Shown piece after piece: positions 42,770 through 52,668 of a stretch of DNA of 64,000 nt. Position 1 is the first letter of the stretch, and each line of letters opens with the position of its first letter. This DNA comes from an uncultured Bacteroidales bacterium (lineage in GTDB: Bacteria; Bacteroidota; Bacteroidia; Bacteroidales; UBA932), in the NCBI GenBank assembly GCA_944326315.1, contig CALVDP010000004.1, forward strand, positions 1-64,000. Reading direction: 5' to 3'. The translations under genes were made by a program, and so were the position numbers. Under the pieces are notes generated by a model. It made no database searches. It was not told the DNA's origin and saw only the letters and a list, made by a program, of their open reading frames with translations.

Positions 42770-44338
42770 ATGGTATTGCTGATGTCGCTACGGAAACGAA
42801 ATCCTTTATGCAGACAGTATAAGGCCGTTCTGATATGCCTTATACTGTCCCTGTCCTGTGGCCCGGCACTTTCTGTCTGCGCCCAGGACACTGACTTGCC
42901 CGTGGCGACAGTGGAAATGCCGTCCGTGAATGTCATGACCCTCTCCCAGGCCATAGAAGCGGCCAGGGAGAACTCTGTGGCGGCGTTGGAGGCGAAATCC
43001 AGCTTTGTGTCAAGCTACTGGGCATACCGGTCCTACAAGGCGAGCCGTCTTCCGTCACTGAACCTGTATGGAACTCTCGCTTCGTTCGACCGCTCCCTGA
43101 AGCAGCTGCAGAACTTCGAGACCGGCGAGCTGGTCTATACGAGCAACTACAACATGCAGAACAATATCGGCCTGTCAATATCCCAGAACGTCACATTCAC
43201 GGGCGGTACGGTGTCCCTGTATTCGGACCTCTCAAGGATAGACCAGTTCGGGCAGAACGGGAGCAAGACATGGTATGCCCAGCCTGTCACTTTCTATTAT
43301 GAACAGCCTATCCTTGCCTACAACCGCTTCAAATGGGAGAAGAAGATATCCCCCAAGGAATACGAGTATGCCAAGAGAGTGTATATCGAGTCCATGGAGC
43401 AGGTGACCATAAGTGCCGTGAGCTGCTATTTCACCCTGATGTCGGCCAGACATACCTACCAGACAGCGGTGACGAACTACAGGAATACATCCCAGATGCA
43501 TTCCGTGGCTGCGGAAAGGATGAAACTCGGCAGCGTGACCCGTGACGAGTATCTGCAGCTGGAACTCAGGATGCTGAACGACAGCATTTCTATCAACGAA
43601 TCCGCCATCCGTGTCAGAGAGGCGCAGATGGCCCTGAACTCCCTCCTCGGCCTGGATGAGAAGGTGGAGATAGAGACGGTCTCGGAAGACATGCTTCCCG
43701 ATATATGGATGGACTACGACCTTGTGATGGAAAAGGCTCTGATAAACTCCAGCTTCAGGCTCGAAAACGAAATCAAGACCCTGAATGCAGAATCGGATAT
43801 AGCTCAGGCCAAAGCCGACAGGGGAGCGAAAGTCTCTTTCAGCGCCAAATTCGGACTGTCGAATTCAAATGCGGCTTTCCGTGAGACATACAGGCATCTG
43901 CTGGACCAGGAAGTCGTAGGCATCACTTTCAGTATCCCGATTTTTGACTGGGGCATGGGCAAGGGCCGTGTGAAGGAAGCGCAGGCCAAGGCCGCCGTGG
44001 TCAAGGCCCAGGTGGAACAGGCGGAGAGCGATTTCCGGAGGGAGGTCTACACGGCAGTGGCCCAGTTCAACAGCCAGAGACAGCAGTGCATGGCTTCCCG
44101 CAAGGCATCGGAGATAGCCCGGGAGAGATACGTGCTCATCATGAAACGTTTCCGGGACGGGACAGCCTCGGTGACGGATCTCAATACCGCCCAGTCCGAA
44201 TGCGATTCCGCCACGGAAAAGTATATCTCCGACCTGAACAACTATTGGAACTATTATTATACCTTGCGCCAGCTTACATTGTTTGACTTCGTGGCAGCCA
44301 AGGACATCGACGTGGATTTCAGGGAACTTCTCAAATGA
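42770..44338 (+). CDS. TolC-family outer membrane efflux protein
   Basis: The 522-residue protein has a signal peptide (about residues 15-38; an alternative ATG at 42782 is possible) and two OEP repeats. These start at TLSQAIEAARENS and at about residue 320, with long coiled-coil helices (RVKEAQAKAAVVKAQVEQAESDFRREV) and the typical DLNTAQSECDSATEKYISDLNNYW. It forms the outer channel for the adaptor and RND proteins that follow. The gap to the CxxC gene is 15 bases, so it belongs to the peptide-6 operon. Confidence 0.9.
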   Translation: MVLLMSLRKRNPLCRQYKAVLICLILSLSCGPALSVCAQDTDLPVATVEMPSVNVMTLSQAIEAARENSVAALEAKSSFVSSYWAYRSYKASRLPSLNLYGTLASFDRSLKQLQNFETGELVYTSNYNMQNNIGLSISQNVTFTGGTVSLYSDLSRIDQFGQNGSKTWYAQPVTFYYEQPILAYNRFKWEKKISPKEYEYAKRVYIESMEQVTISAVSCYFTLMSARHTYQTAVTNYRNTSQMHSVAAERMKLGSVTRDEYLQLELRMLNDSISINESAIRVREAQMALNSLLGLDEKVEIETVSEDMLPDIWMDYDLVMEKALINSSFRLENEIKTLNAESDIAQAKADRGAKVSFSAKFGLSNSNAAFRETYRHLLDQEVVGITFSIPIFDWGMGKGRVKEAQAKAAVVKAQVEQAESDFRREVYTAVAQFNSQRQQCMASRKASEIARERYVLIMKRFRDGTASVTDLNTAQSECDSATEKYISDLNNYWNYYYTLRQLTLFDFVAAKDIDVDFRELLK

Positions 44339-45459
44339 CATTTTCAGAACGGAATATCATGAAACATGTAGACAGAACAATACGGCGTCCGTTATATGCA
44401 GGTCTGGTATGCCTGCTGTGCGCGGCTGTCCAGTCCTGCATGTCTGACGGGACAGGGGACAAGGCGAGGACAGACAAGCTTGAATACGAGCCGCGTACAA
44501 ATGAAGTGGAGGTCATCCGACTGGAAAAAGGCGAGTTCACCCGTCAGCTGGTATCCAACGGCAAGCTGTCGGCTTCAGGAAGGATATCGCTTCATTTCAG
44601 CGGGCAGGCCCCGGTGTCAGGGATTTATTTCAGGAACGGGGATTCTGTGGAAGCCGGGGATGTGATAGCCGAGCAGGAGTCCGAGGACAAGAAGATAGCT
44701 CTGGAATCTGCCCGCATAGCCCTGGCACGTGCAGAGCTCGACTACCTTGACGTGCTGGCAGGACAGGGGTATGAAGTGGAAGACACGGCATCTGCACCGA
44801 CAGGAGTGAAGACCATGGCGAAGGTGCGCTCCGGCTATGACGCTGCCATGAACAGTCTTGTCAAGGCTGAGCTGGACTATGCCGGGACAGTCATCCGCGC
44901 CCCGTTCAGCGGCAAGGTGGCTGATCTGAGCCTGCACCGCTATGACATGAGCACATCGGAAGCGTTCTGCAAGCTGATTGATGACCGGACACTTAATGTT
45001 GATTTCCCTGTTCTCGAATCGGAATATTCCTTCGTGGAGAAAGGCCTTCCGATCAAGGTCATCCCTTACTTCGGGGACGGCAGATTCCTTGAAGGGCGGA
45101 TTACGGCCGTCAACCCTACCGTGGACAAGAACGGTCAGGTGGCGGTGACTGCCGAGGTGGAGAATGACGGGACGCTTGCAGACGGCATGAATGTCAGGGT
45201 CATAGTGGAAAGGACTGTTCCGGACATGATGGTAGTGCCGAAAAGCGCGGTCCTTGTCAGGGACAACAAGGAAGTCCTTTTCCTCTATTCCGGAGGCAAG
45301 GCAAGATGGACTTATGTCAATATCCTCATGTCCAACAGCGGAAGCCATGCCGTGACAGCCAATACGGACAGGGGCTCGGAGCTTGCTCCCGGTGACACTG
45401 TCATCATTTCCGGAAATCTGAATCTGGCCGACGGGTCGGAAGTGGTCATCAAAGACTGA
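44335..45459 (+). CDS. RND periplasmic adaptor (HlyD/MFP) lipoprotein
   Basis: The 374-residue lipoprotein has a lipoyl-like domain, a short hairpin (ALESARIALARAELDYLDV), a beta-barrel domain (INDRTL-type, VDFPVLESEYSFVEKGLPIKV) and a membrane-proximal domain ending GDTVIISGNLNLADGSEV. The lipobox is at Cys35 from the ATG that overlaps the TolC stop (ATGA), or Cys27 from ATG 44359. It bridges the RND pumps and TolC. Confidence 0.85.
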   Translation: MTFSERNIMKHVDRTIRRPLYAGLVCLLCAAVQSCMSDGTGDKARTDKLEYEPRTNEVEVIRLEKGEFTRQLVSNGKLSASGRISLHFSGQAPVSGIYFRNGDSVEAGDVIAEQESEDKKIALESARIALARAELDYLDVLAGQGYEVEDTASAPTGVKTMAKVRSGYDAAMNSLVKAELDYAGTVIRAPFSGKVADLSLHRYDMSTSEAFCKLIDDRTLNVDFPVLESEYSFVEKGLPIKVIPYFGDGRFLEGRITAVNPTVDKNGQVAVTAEVENDGTLADGMNVRVIVERTVPDMMVVPKSAVLVRDNKEVLFLYSGGKARWTYVNILMSNSGSHAVTANTDRGSELAPGDTVIISGNLNLADGSEVVIKD

Positions 45460-45464
45460 CGCCT

Positions 45465-48400
45465 ATGTTGAAAAGACTCCTGGACAGGCCTGTCACAGTG
45501 ACAATGGTCCTTATAGTGGTCATGGTGCTTGGGATAACAGGCATCAGGATGCTGCCCGTATCACTGATACCGGATATCGATATCCCGTATATTACCGTGC
45601 AGGTGTCGGCACAGGATCTTTCCGCCGCAGAGATAGACGAGACTGTCACAAGGCCGTTGCGACAGCAGCTTGTACAGATCAATTCGCTCGAAGACATAAT
45701 GTGTGAATCTCGGGACGGAAGCGGGACTATCCGGCTTACATTCACCCAGGGGGCTGACATCGATTATCTTTTCATAGAGGTCAACGAGAAGATTGACCGG
45801 ACCATGGGCCAGCTGCGGGATATCGGAAGGCCGAAAGTCTTCAAGGCCGGGGCGTCGGATATCCCTGCGTTCTACATAAACATGACTCTCAAGGAAGAAA
45901 AGCCCCTTCCCGGAGATACGGATCTCGAACTCTATCCTGTGAGCGATGAGTTCAGCCGTATGAGCCGTTTTGCAGAGGAAGTGGTGTCCAAGCGTATCGA
46001 GCAGCTGGACGAAGTGGCCATGGTGGACCTTAGCGGATGCATAGACCCGGAAATACTGGTGATACCGGACATGGCCGCCTTGCGTCAGCTCGGGATTTCA
46101 GAGCAGGAATTCGAGGATCTGCTTTCCGCGGCGGACATAAGGCTTGGAAGTCTGGCTATCCGTGACGGCGAGTATCGCTACAGCGTGAAGTTCCAGTCAT
46201 TCGCATCTGACAAGGATGATATAGGTAACATCTACCTGAAGTCGGACGGACGTATTCTTCAGGTGAAGGATCTGGCTCAGGTGATAGAGCATCCATCCAG
46301 GCGTACAGGACTTGTGCGGTCTGACGGGAAAGATGCCGTGACAATGGCGGTCATCAAGCAGAGCGACGCCAGGATGTCCGACCTTAAGAAAAGCATTGAC
46401 CGTCTGATGTCCGGTTTCGGCAGAGACTATCCGGAACTGGAATTCAAGGTGACACGGGACCAGACGGAGCTTCTGGAGTATTCCATAAATAATCTTGTAG
46501 GCAATATCGTCGCGGGAGTGATCCTGGCCTGTATCATCATTTTCCTTTTCATGCGTGATTTCAGGTCTCCTGCCCTGGTAGCGTTCACAATACCGTCGGC
46601 ATTGGTGTTCTCCATGCTTGTATTCTATGTCATAGGCTTGACCATCAATATAATATCTCTGTCCGGACTTATTCTGGGAGTCGGGATGATGGTGGACAAT
46701 ACCATAGTGCTTACGGACAATATCACAGCCAGGTGGCAGAGGGGCGAGAGCCTGAAGAAGGCGGTCTTGCGCGGGACGGCCGAGGTGACAGGACCCATGC
46801 TCAGCTCCGTACTTACCACATGCGCTGTCTTCATCCCTCTGATATTTGTCAGCGGGATAGCCGGTGCCATGTTCTATGACCAGGCCATGGCCGTATCCGT
46901 GGTGCTTCTGACTTCGTACGTCGTCACGGTGACAGTCATCCCTGTCTATTACTGGTGCTGGTACAGGAAACTCGACAGATTCCGTCCCAATGCCTTCCTG
47001 GAGAAGTTCTCTTTCGACAGGGTCACAGGCGCATATGAATCGGGACTGATGTGGTTCCTCAGGCACAGGTGGGCCGGCTGGACATTGTTCGGGCTGTCTG
47101 CCGTGGGAATAGTATTGTGCTTCGCCTTCATGCCACGTGAACGGCTTCCGGAGATTTCTTATACTGACACAATACTGGATGTGGACTGGAACACACAGGT
47201 GTCTGTGGAGGAGAACAGACAGCGGACGGAGTGGATAGAGGGCATCGCCAGGGAGCATGCCGTCCAGATGACGTCCCTTGTAGGCATGCAGCAGTTCGTG
47301 CTCGGCCACAGCGGGGAGCAGTCGGTGTCGGAAACATCCGTTTATCTCAAATGCCGTGATGCCGGGGAGCTTGAGGAACTGAAGACCCTGCTGTCCGAAA
47401 AGATGGCCGGCCGCTATCCTTCAGCCCTGTACGGCTTCAGGAATTCCGGCAATATTTTCGATATGGTATTTGCAGACCAGGAGGCTGACCTTGTGGCCAG
47501 GCTCCGTCCGGTGTCTTCGTCTGAAATAGAGCCGGAGAAGCTGTCTGCCGTCGTCGGGAAACTCCGTGACGCATTCCCGGATGCAGGGATACAGGATATC
47601 CCCATGAAAACGGACATCCTCTATGTGGCGGATCCCGAGAAGATGGCCTTGTATGACGTGACATATTCGGAACTTGTCTCTGTGCTGGAGAATGCCCTGA
47701 ATGCCAATACCCTTTTCAGCATAGTCCAGGGGGACAGGACTCTTCCCGTAGTCATGGGCTCTGACATGCGCGATATTGACAGGCTCATGCAGGAGACTTT
47801 CATCAGGAAAGACGGCTATTCGATCCCTCTCGGCTCTCTGATGTTCCAGACTTATGAATCCGGGTTGAAAACTGTCATATCCGGGCCTGAAGGCAATTAT
47901 TTCCCGGTGGAAATGGAGGCCGGCGACATGGATGTGAGGAAAATGATGCCTCGAATCAGGGAAATTACTGCCGGGGACGGGAATTTCGATGTCGGATTCA
48001 GCGGTTCGTGGTTCTCGAACAGGCAGATGACGGGTGAACTGCTCGTTGTTCTCGTCATTGCCGTACTTCTCCTGTATCTTATACTTGCATCCCAGTTCGA
48101 GTCTCTTGTGCAGCCGCTGGTCATATTGTCCGAGATAGTCATAGACATAGCCGGTGCCCTTGCCGTCCTGTGGATCTGCGGCGTGTCCATCAATCTCATG
48201 TCTTTGATAGGGCTCGTGGTGATCTGCGGCATAGTGATCAATGATTCCATATTGAAGATAGATACCATCAACAGGCTGCGCAAGTCCGGCTACCGCCTCA
48301 AGCATGCCATCATGGAGGCCGGCCAGCGCAGGCTGAAGGCCATAACGATGACGTCTCTGACCACAATCCTGTCCGTATGTCCGTTCCTGGCAAGGGGGAG

Positions 48401-48533
48401 TATGGGGGATGACCTTCAGTATCCGATGTCACTGGTCATCATTGCCGGGATGGTGGTGGGCACTACTGTCAGCCTTCTGTTCGTCCCGATGGTGTATTAT
48501 GTGATTTACAGGCGGACGGAGGACAAGGAATGA
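45465..48533 (+). CDS. RND inner-membrane transporter 1
   Basis: The 1022-residue pump has the usual twelve membrane segments and two large periplasmic loops. The TM4 proton-relay region reads GVGMMVDNTIVLTDN, with the first Asp kept and Asn in place of the second, as is common in Bacteroidota. TM10 has GIVINDSILKIDTINRLR. It belongs to the hydrophobe/amphiphile exporter branch. The substrate cannot be told from sequence. Its stop overlaps the start of the second pump gene by 4 bases, suggesting a heteromeric pump. Confidence 0.85.
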   Translation: MLKRLLDRPVTVTMVLIVVMVLGITGIRMLPVSLIPDIDIPYITVQVSAQDLSAAEIDETVTRPLRQQLVQINSLEDIMCESRDGSGTIRLTFTQGADIDYLFIEVNEKIDRTMGQLRDIGRPKVFKAGASDIPAFYINMTLKEEKPLPGDTDLELYPVSDEFSRMSRFAEEVVSKRIEQLDEVAMVDLSGCIDPEILVIPDMAALRQLGISEQEFEDLLSAADIRLGSLAIRDGEYRYSVKFQSFASDKDDIGNIYLKSDGRILQVKDLAQVIEHPSRRTGLVRSDGKDAVTMAVIKQSDARMSDLKKSIDRLMSGFGRDYPELEFKVTRDQTELLEYSINNLVGNIVAGVILACIIIFLFMRDFRSPALVAFTIPSALVFSMLVFYVIGLTINIISLSGLILGVGMMVDNTIVLTDNITARWQRGESLKKAVLRGTAEVTGPMLSSVLTTCAVFIPLIFVSGIAGAMFYDQAMAVSVVLLTSYVVTVTVIPVYYWCWYRKLDRFRPNAFLEKFSFDRVTGAYESGLMWFLRHRWAGWTLFGLSAVGIVLCFAFMPRERLPEISYTDTILDVDWNTQVSVEENRQRTEWIEGIAREHAVQMTSLVGMQQFVLGHSGEQSVSETSVYLKCRDAGELEELKTLLSEKMAGRYPSALYGFRNSGNIFDMVFADQEADLVARLRPVSSSEIEPEKLSAVVGKLRDAFPDAGIQDIPMKTDILYVADPEKMALYDVTYSELVSVLENALNANTLFSIVQGDRTLPVVMGSDMRDIDRLMQETFIRKDGYSIPLGSLMFQTYESGLKTVISGPEGNYFPVEMEAGDMDVRKMMPRIREITAGDGNFDVGFSGSWFSNRQMTGELLVVLVIAVLLLYLILASQFESLVQPLVILSEIVIDIAGALAVLWICGVSINLMSLIGLVVICGIVINDSILKIDTINRLRKSGYRLKHAIMEAGQRRLKAITMTSLTTILSVCPFLARGSMGDDLQYPMSLVIIAGMVVGTTVSLLFVPMVYYVIYRRTEDKE

Positions 48534-51500
48534 AGAATGTCCCGCCATTCACTGTCCTGCTTCTGATGGCTGTCCTGGCTGTATCCGGGATAGCTTCGCT
48601 TCCTCTGCTCAATGTACAGTATGCGCCTGCCACGTCAGGAAGGTCCATTACGGTGTCATATTCATGGGGAAATGCCTCGGAGCGGGCCATGGAGACCGAG
48701 GTCACGTCGAATCTGGAAGGTGTCTTGTCCGGCATTCTGGACTGTTCCTCAGTCTCTTCGGTCTCGGACAGGGGGTCGGGCAGCGTTACACTCGGCTTCC
48801 GCAAGGGCACTGACATGGCGGCTGCGCGTTTCGAGGTGGCGTCTCGTATCAGAAACGTTTATGAAAGTCTTCCTGACGGAGTGTCTTATCCGTCTATTTC
48901 TCTCGGTACCCGGGGTACGGGCAGCAAGACTGCGCTTATGTATGTGTTCAAGAGCCCTCTGCCGTCCCTGGAGATAGAGAGATTTGTGACCGGATACCTG
49001 ACAGTGCCTCTGTCTTCTGTAGACGGGGTGGACCGTGTCACTTTCTGGGGAGCCACTCCGTATGAGCTGGAGGTGACATTCGACGCGGCGGCTGCTGAGG
49101 AATACGGGATCAGTGCCGGAGATATTGCTTCCGCTTTCGATTCGTGGTTTTCCGAGGACGTGCTCGGGATGGCCGATACCGGTGAAGGAACGGTCAGCGT
49201 AAGGCTTGCATGCCGCAGGTCCGGTGACATAGGCGACATCCCCGTGCCGGGCAGCGGAGACCGCATAGTCCATCTGCGTGATATTGCAGACTGGCGGTAC
49301 AAGGAGTCCGTACCGTCCTCTTATTTCAGGATGAACGGGCTGAATACCGTGATGCTTTCCGTGTACACTGCGCCCGAGACCAATTTCCTGCGCACCGTTT
49401 CCGCAGTCAAGGAGCGCATGGCGGAGCTGCAGGCCGGTTTTCCGGATGAGATTACCGCATCCGTAAGCTATGACGGCACGGAGTATATCTCTTCCGAGCT
49501 GGACAAGATATATTTCAGGACACTTCTGTGCATCCTCATCCTTCTCCTGTTCGTCTGGATAGTGAACAGGTCGTTCAGGTATCTTCTGGTCATCTTCGCC
49601 ACCCTGTCTGTCAATATTCTGGTGGCCGTGCTGTTCTACAATATCTTCAGCCTCCCGGTGCATATCTACACGCTTGCCGGCATTACGGTGTCTCTCGGTA
49701 TCATCATTGATTCCTCCATCATGATGTCCGACCATTATTCCTATTACCGGAACAGGTCTGTCTTCCCGGCCCTTCTCGGGGCTACGGCCACCACTATCGG
49801 GGCCTTGTGCGTGATATTGCTCCTTCCGGAGAAGGACAAGGCGAATCTTGAGGATTTCTCCAAGGTGATCATGATAAATCTCGGGGTGTCGCTGCTGACA
49901 GCCTGGTTTTTCGTCCCTTCACTGCTTGAGAGATTTCCCCTCAGACGCAGAGACTGGCACCGGTCCGCGAAAAGGATGCGGCGTACCGTGCGGTGGAACA
50001 GGCTTTACGAGTCCTGCATAAGGCGTGGCATCAGATTCCGCTGGGCATATCTCCTTGCTCTTGCCGTATGCTTCGGCGGCACATTCTGGCTGTTCGAGAA
50101 GGTGCTTGACAGGTCTGACTATTACCGTGAACCGGGCAGGGACATGCTCTACATACATGCCGGGATGCCAGAAGGGTGCTCAGTGGCGCAGCTGAACGAG
50201 GTGGTGAAGGAGATGGAGAACTATCTCAGTCTTTTTGACGGCATCGAGACCTTCATCACTTCGATATATTCCTACGACGATGCCACCATCGAAGTGAGCT
50301 TCAAGCCGGAATACGAGTCCACGGCATTCCCGTCGCAGCTGAAGTCGCGGGTCACGTCCATGGCTGCCGACTACGGCGGTGCTGTCTGGCGCATCTGGGG
50401 AGTGAATGACAGCTATTTCAACAATGATGTCATCTCGGAGTACAAGAATTACCGCGTGACGCTGAAGGGATACAGCTATGATGAGCTGCAGGGCTATGCG
50501 GACACGCTCATGTCCATCCTCGGGAAGAACAGAAGGGTGTCTTCTCCGGAGTTCATGTCCGGCAACTGGGGACTGGCCAGGACAGAGTTCAATCTCGAAT
50601 ATGACTTCGCCCGGATGACGGCTCTCGGCGTGAACCCGTACCGGTACTACAGCCGTCTGTATTCCATGCTTTACAGTACGGACATGCGTTCTGTGCCCGG
50701 GGATGACGGAAATATCTCTGTGGTGCTCAAGTCCGACATGTCGGATTCTTTTGACCTGTGGCATGTGCTGAACTCCCGGGTGCAGGTGGACAGTGTCCAT
50801 GCAAGGCTTTCGGAAATAGGTTCTGTAGTGAAGAAGCGGACAGGCCTTCCGATCCGCCGGAACAACCAGTCATACGAGATAACTGTAGGCTTCGATTTCG
50901 TCGGATCCTATGAGCTTGCCAGGAAATTTGTGGACGGTACCGTGGAATATCTCAATGACGAGGTGCTCCCGGTAGGCTACAAGGCTTCCTCCCCGTCATC
51001 CGGCTGGTGGGGAAAGGAAAACAAATGGAAGTATGCCCGGCTTCTGCTGCTTGTCATCGTCATAATATACATGATGTGCAGCATGACATTCGAGTCTCTG
51101 AAATATCCTCTTGCCGTCATCCTGCTGATACCCGTATCCTTCATAGGTGTCTTCCTTGTCTTCGGACTGTCGGACTTCACTTTTGACCAGGGAGGGTTCG
51201 CCGCATTCGTGATGCTGAGCGGAATCGTAGTGAATGCAGGTATCTATATGGTGAATGAGATGACAGGGGACAGGAGCGGCCGGGACGGGGTGAGGAAATA
51301 TGTCCGTGCATTCAATCACAAGATCAAGCCTGTGATGCTGACTGTCATTTCCACTGTTCTCGGTCTCATTCCTTTCCTGTTCGACGGACCGGACGAAGTG
51401 TTCTGGTTTGCCTTCGCTGTGGGGACCATGGGCGGCATGCTGTTTTCCGTGATTGCACTTGTGGTGTATTTCCCGATATTCTGTGTGCGGTTCCGGCGTA

Positions 51501-51550
51501 AGCGAAGGGTGGAAAAGGTGGGTGTAGCTTTAGATTTATTAAAAAAATGA
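48530..51550 (+). CDS. RND inner-membrane transporter 2
   Basis: The 1006-residue paralogue of the pump before it is more diverged. TM4 has SLGIIIDSSIMMSDH, keeping one Asp, and TM10 has GIVVNAGIYMVNEM, which lacks the charged residue of its partner. As in MdtB/MdtC-type pairs, one subunit may energise transport and the other bind substrate. The atypical divergence suggests a specialised cargo. It is the last gene of the operon. Confidence 0.8.
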   Translation: MKNVPPFTVLLLMAVLAVSGIASLPLLNVQYAPATSGRSITVSYSWGNASERAMETEVTSNLEGVLSGILDCSSVSSVSDRGSGSVTLGFRKGTDMAAARFEVASRIRNVYESLPDGVSYPSISLGTRGTGSKTALMYVFKSPLPSLEIERFVTGYLTVPLSSVDGVDRVTFWGATPYELEVTFDAAAAEEYGISAGDIASAFDSWFSEDVLGMADTGEGTVSVRLACRRSGDIGDIPVPGSGDRIVHLRDIADWRYKESVPSSYFRMNGLNTVMLSVYTAPETNFLRTVSAVKERMAELQAGFPDEITASVSYDGTEYISSELDKIYFRTLLCILILLLFVWIVNRSFRYLLVIFATLSVNILVAVLFYNIFSLPVHIYTLAGITVSLGIIIDSSIMMSDHYSYYRNRSVFPALLGATATTIGALCVILLLPEKDKANLEDFSKVIMINLGVSLLTAWFFVPSLLERFPLRRRDWHRSAKRMRRTVRWNRLYESCIRRGIRFRWAYLLALAVCFGGTFWLFEKVLDRSDYYREPGRDMLYIHAGMPEGCSVAQLNEVVKEMENYLSLFDGIETFITSIYSYDDATIEVSFKPEYESTAFPSQLKSRVTSMAADYGGAVWRIWGVNDSYFNNDVISEYKNYRVTLKGYSYDELQGYADTLMSILGKNRRVSSPEFMSGNWGLARTEFNLEYDFARMTALGVNPYRYYSRLYSMLYSTDMRSVPGDDGNISVVLKSDMSDSFDLWHVLNSRVQVDSVHARLSEIGSVVKKRTGLPIRRNNQSYEITVGFDFVGSYELARKFVDGTVEYLNDEVLPVGYKASSPSSGWWGKENKWKYARLLLLVIVIIYMMCSMTFESLKYPLAVILLIPVSFIGVFLVFGLSDFTFDQGGFAAFVMLSGIVVNAGIYMVNEMTGDRSGRDGVRKYVRAFNHKIKPVMLTVISTVLGLIPFLFDGPDEVFWFAFAVGTMGGMLFSVIALVVYFPIFCVRFRRKRRVEKVGVALDLLKK

Positions 51551-51640
51551 GATTATTGTATTATGCAATATTATTTGAAATTCGTATATTATGTCCAAAC
51601 AAATTACAGGAAGATGAATTGCATGAAAGATCCCGATATA

Positions 51641-51687
51641 TTTGTGTAGAAAGATAAAAATGCTTAGATATGTGTGTAATCACATAT
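51641..51687 (+). promoter_or_regulatory. Decayed cassette promoter with inverted repeat
   Basis: TTTG (51641-51644), 20 bp, TAGATATG (51665-51672, weak). A clear inverted repeat ATATGTG TGTAAT CACATAT (51668-51687) follows. The gene behind it is a remnant. Confidence 0.5.
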
Positions 51688-51689
51688 TA

Positions 51690-52060
51690 ATGGTATGGGA
51701 TAGTTTTTCTGAGCCAATGTTGAAGCGTTGGCGAGGATTGTAGATGGTAAAAAATGTATTTCCGGAGGTCTTGGTGCAGTACAATGCTCAAGTTTTAATT
51801 CTTGTTTTTATTTATCATTGTCTTGTATTACCCATGTAGGCAACAGTAGGGTATTGGAGGTGAATATTGATGCTGTGGCAGTGACAGATGTGTCTGGGAC
51901 GCATATACTTTTGTGAGATTCATTTCGAAAAATGCAATGGGTCGAATAGATAAGGTTGATGTTTATGATACTCTGGCCTTGATAAAGGCATCAGGCAGTC
52001 TCTTTGGTTTGGATACGGGAGCCGGGCACAGTATTATAGTGTATTATAGTTCAAAAAGAT
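51690..52060 (+). pseudogene. Remnant NVEALA gene 7 fused to propeller lipoprotein fragment
   Basis: From 51714 the frame reads ANVEALAR-type residues and a Cys-containing tail, without a signal peptide and with the preceding codons out of frame. It runs into RVLEVNIDAVAVTDVSG, which matches the mature start of the lipoprotein at 29086 (QVLDVDTDNVEIVDLS). In a second frame from 51913, GRIDKVDVYDTLALIKASG matches GHIDEAVISDTLALIKTSG of the same protein. Both peptide and propeller are therefore broken here. Confidence 0.75.
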
Positions 52061-52169
52061 TTGTGTTAAAAGATAAATTTTTTTATATTTGTGCATATAC
52101 ACATATAAACTAATAATATAATGACTGACTATTATTGATGTGAAGATAACTTGATAAAAAAGCGAGAGT
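52060..52169 (+). promoter_or_regulatory. Promoter and leader of the divergent peptide cassette
   Basis: TTTG (52060-52063), 20 bp, TATATTTG (52084-52091), and a short TGTG/CACA inverted repeat (52090-52103). A leader box relative AAGCGAGAGT is at 52160-52169. The leader to 52292 is AT-rich and holds no gene. Confidence 0.7.
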
Positions 52170-52292
52170 AAGCATTCGCTGAAATATCATAAACTTAAAA
52201 GCCCCTAAGCGATTCTTTGTGAATATTACATGTTATTGTAACTAATATATGAAACTATGTAGTTTATTGTTAATTAATGTAAAATTAGAACT

Positions 52293-52562
52293 ATGAAACA
52301 AATTTTTTTCACTGGGATGATTTTGTTGTCTGTTGTAACATTATTTAATGTTTTTGCTCACAATTCATTTAAATCTAATGTACTTGATTTGACCATGTCG
52401 GGTATAGAAGCTTTGACGCAAAGTGAATCGGGTAGTTTTGGTTGTGGGCGTGCAGCCTATCAATGGAAGGATAAAGGGTTGTGGGGGAATGTTAATTTTG
52501 TTAAATGTCAGCTTGGGTGTCCAGAAGGCGAAGGTCGTGATCCACAATATATGAACTGTTAA
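52293..52562 (+). CDS. NVEALA-like peptide precursor 8 (divergent)
   Basis: The 89-residue precursor has a signal peptide (about residues 1-22), core LTMSGIEALTQSESGS in the position of FRANVEAL, and a four-Cys tail. The tail ends in a C-x3-C-x13-C type spacing unlike the other peptides. The AT content is higher than in the main array. It heads a three-gene cassette with a CxxC protein and a propeller lipoprotein. Confidence 0.7.
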   Translation: MKQIFFTGMILLSVVTLFNVFAHNSFKSNVLDLTMSGIEALTQSESGSFGCGRAAYQWKDKGLWGNVNFVKCQLGCPEGEGRDPQYMNC

Positions 52563-52631
52563 AATCAAATTTAATAGAAACCCTTTAAAAATTGAGTCTT
52601 TCAAGTTTATCAAAATTGTGGAGTGTTGATT

Positions 52632-52657
52632 AGGGCGAGTTAGGTTTTGCTCGCCCT
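52632..52657 (+). other. Hairpin between peptide gene 8 and the CxxC gene
   Basis: AGGGCGAG and CTCGCCCT form a perfect 8 bp stem around a 10-base loop, 12 bases before the next start codon. It is the third example of a hairpin right after a peptide gene. Confidence 0.7.
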
Positions 52658-52668
52658 TGCTATTGAAT

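Noticed and set aside
46197..47309. Minus-strand frame of 370 codons inside the RND gene
   Set aside because: Antisense to a certain RND transporter; the His/Arg-rich translation is typical of a shadow frame.
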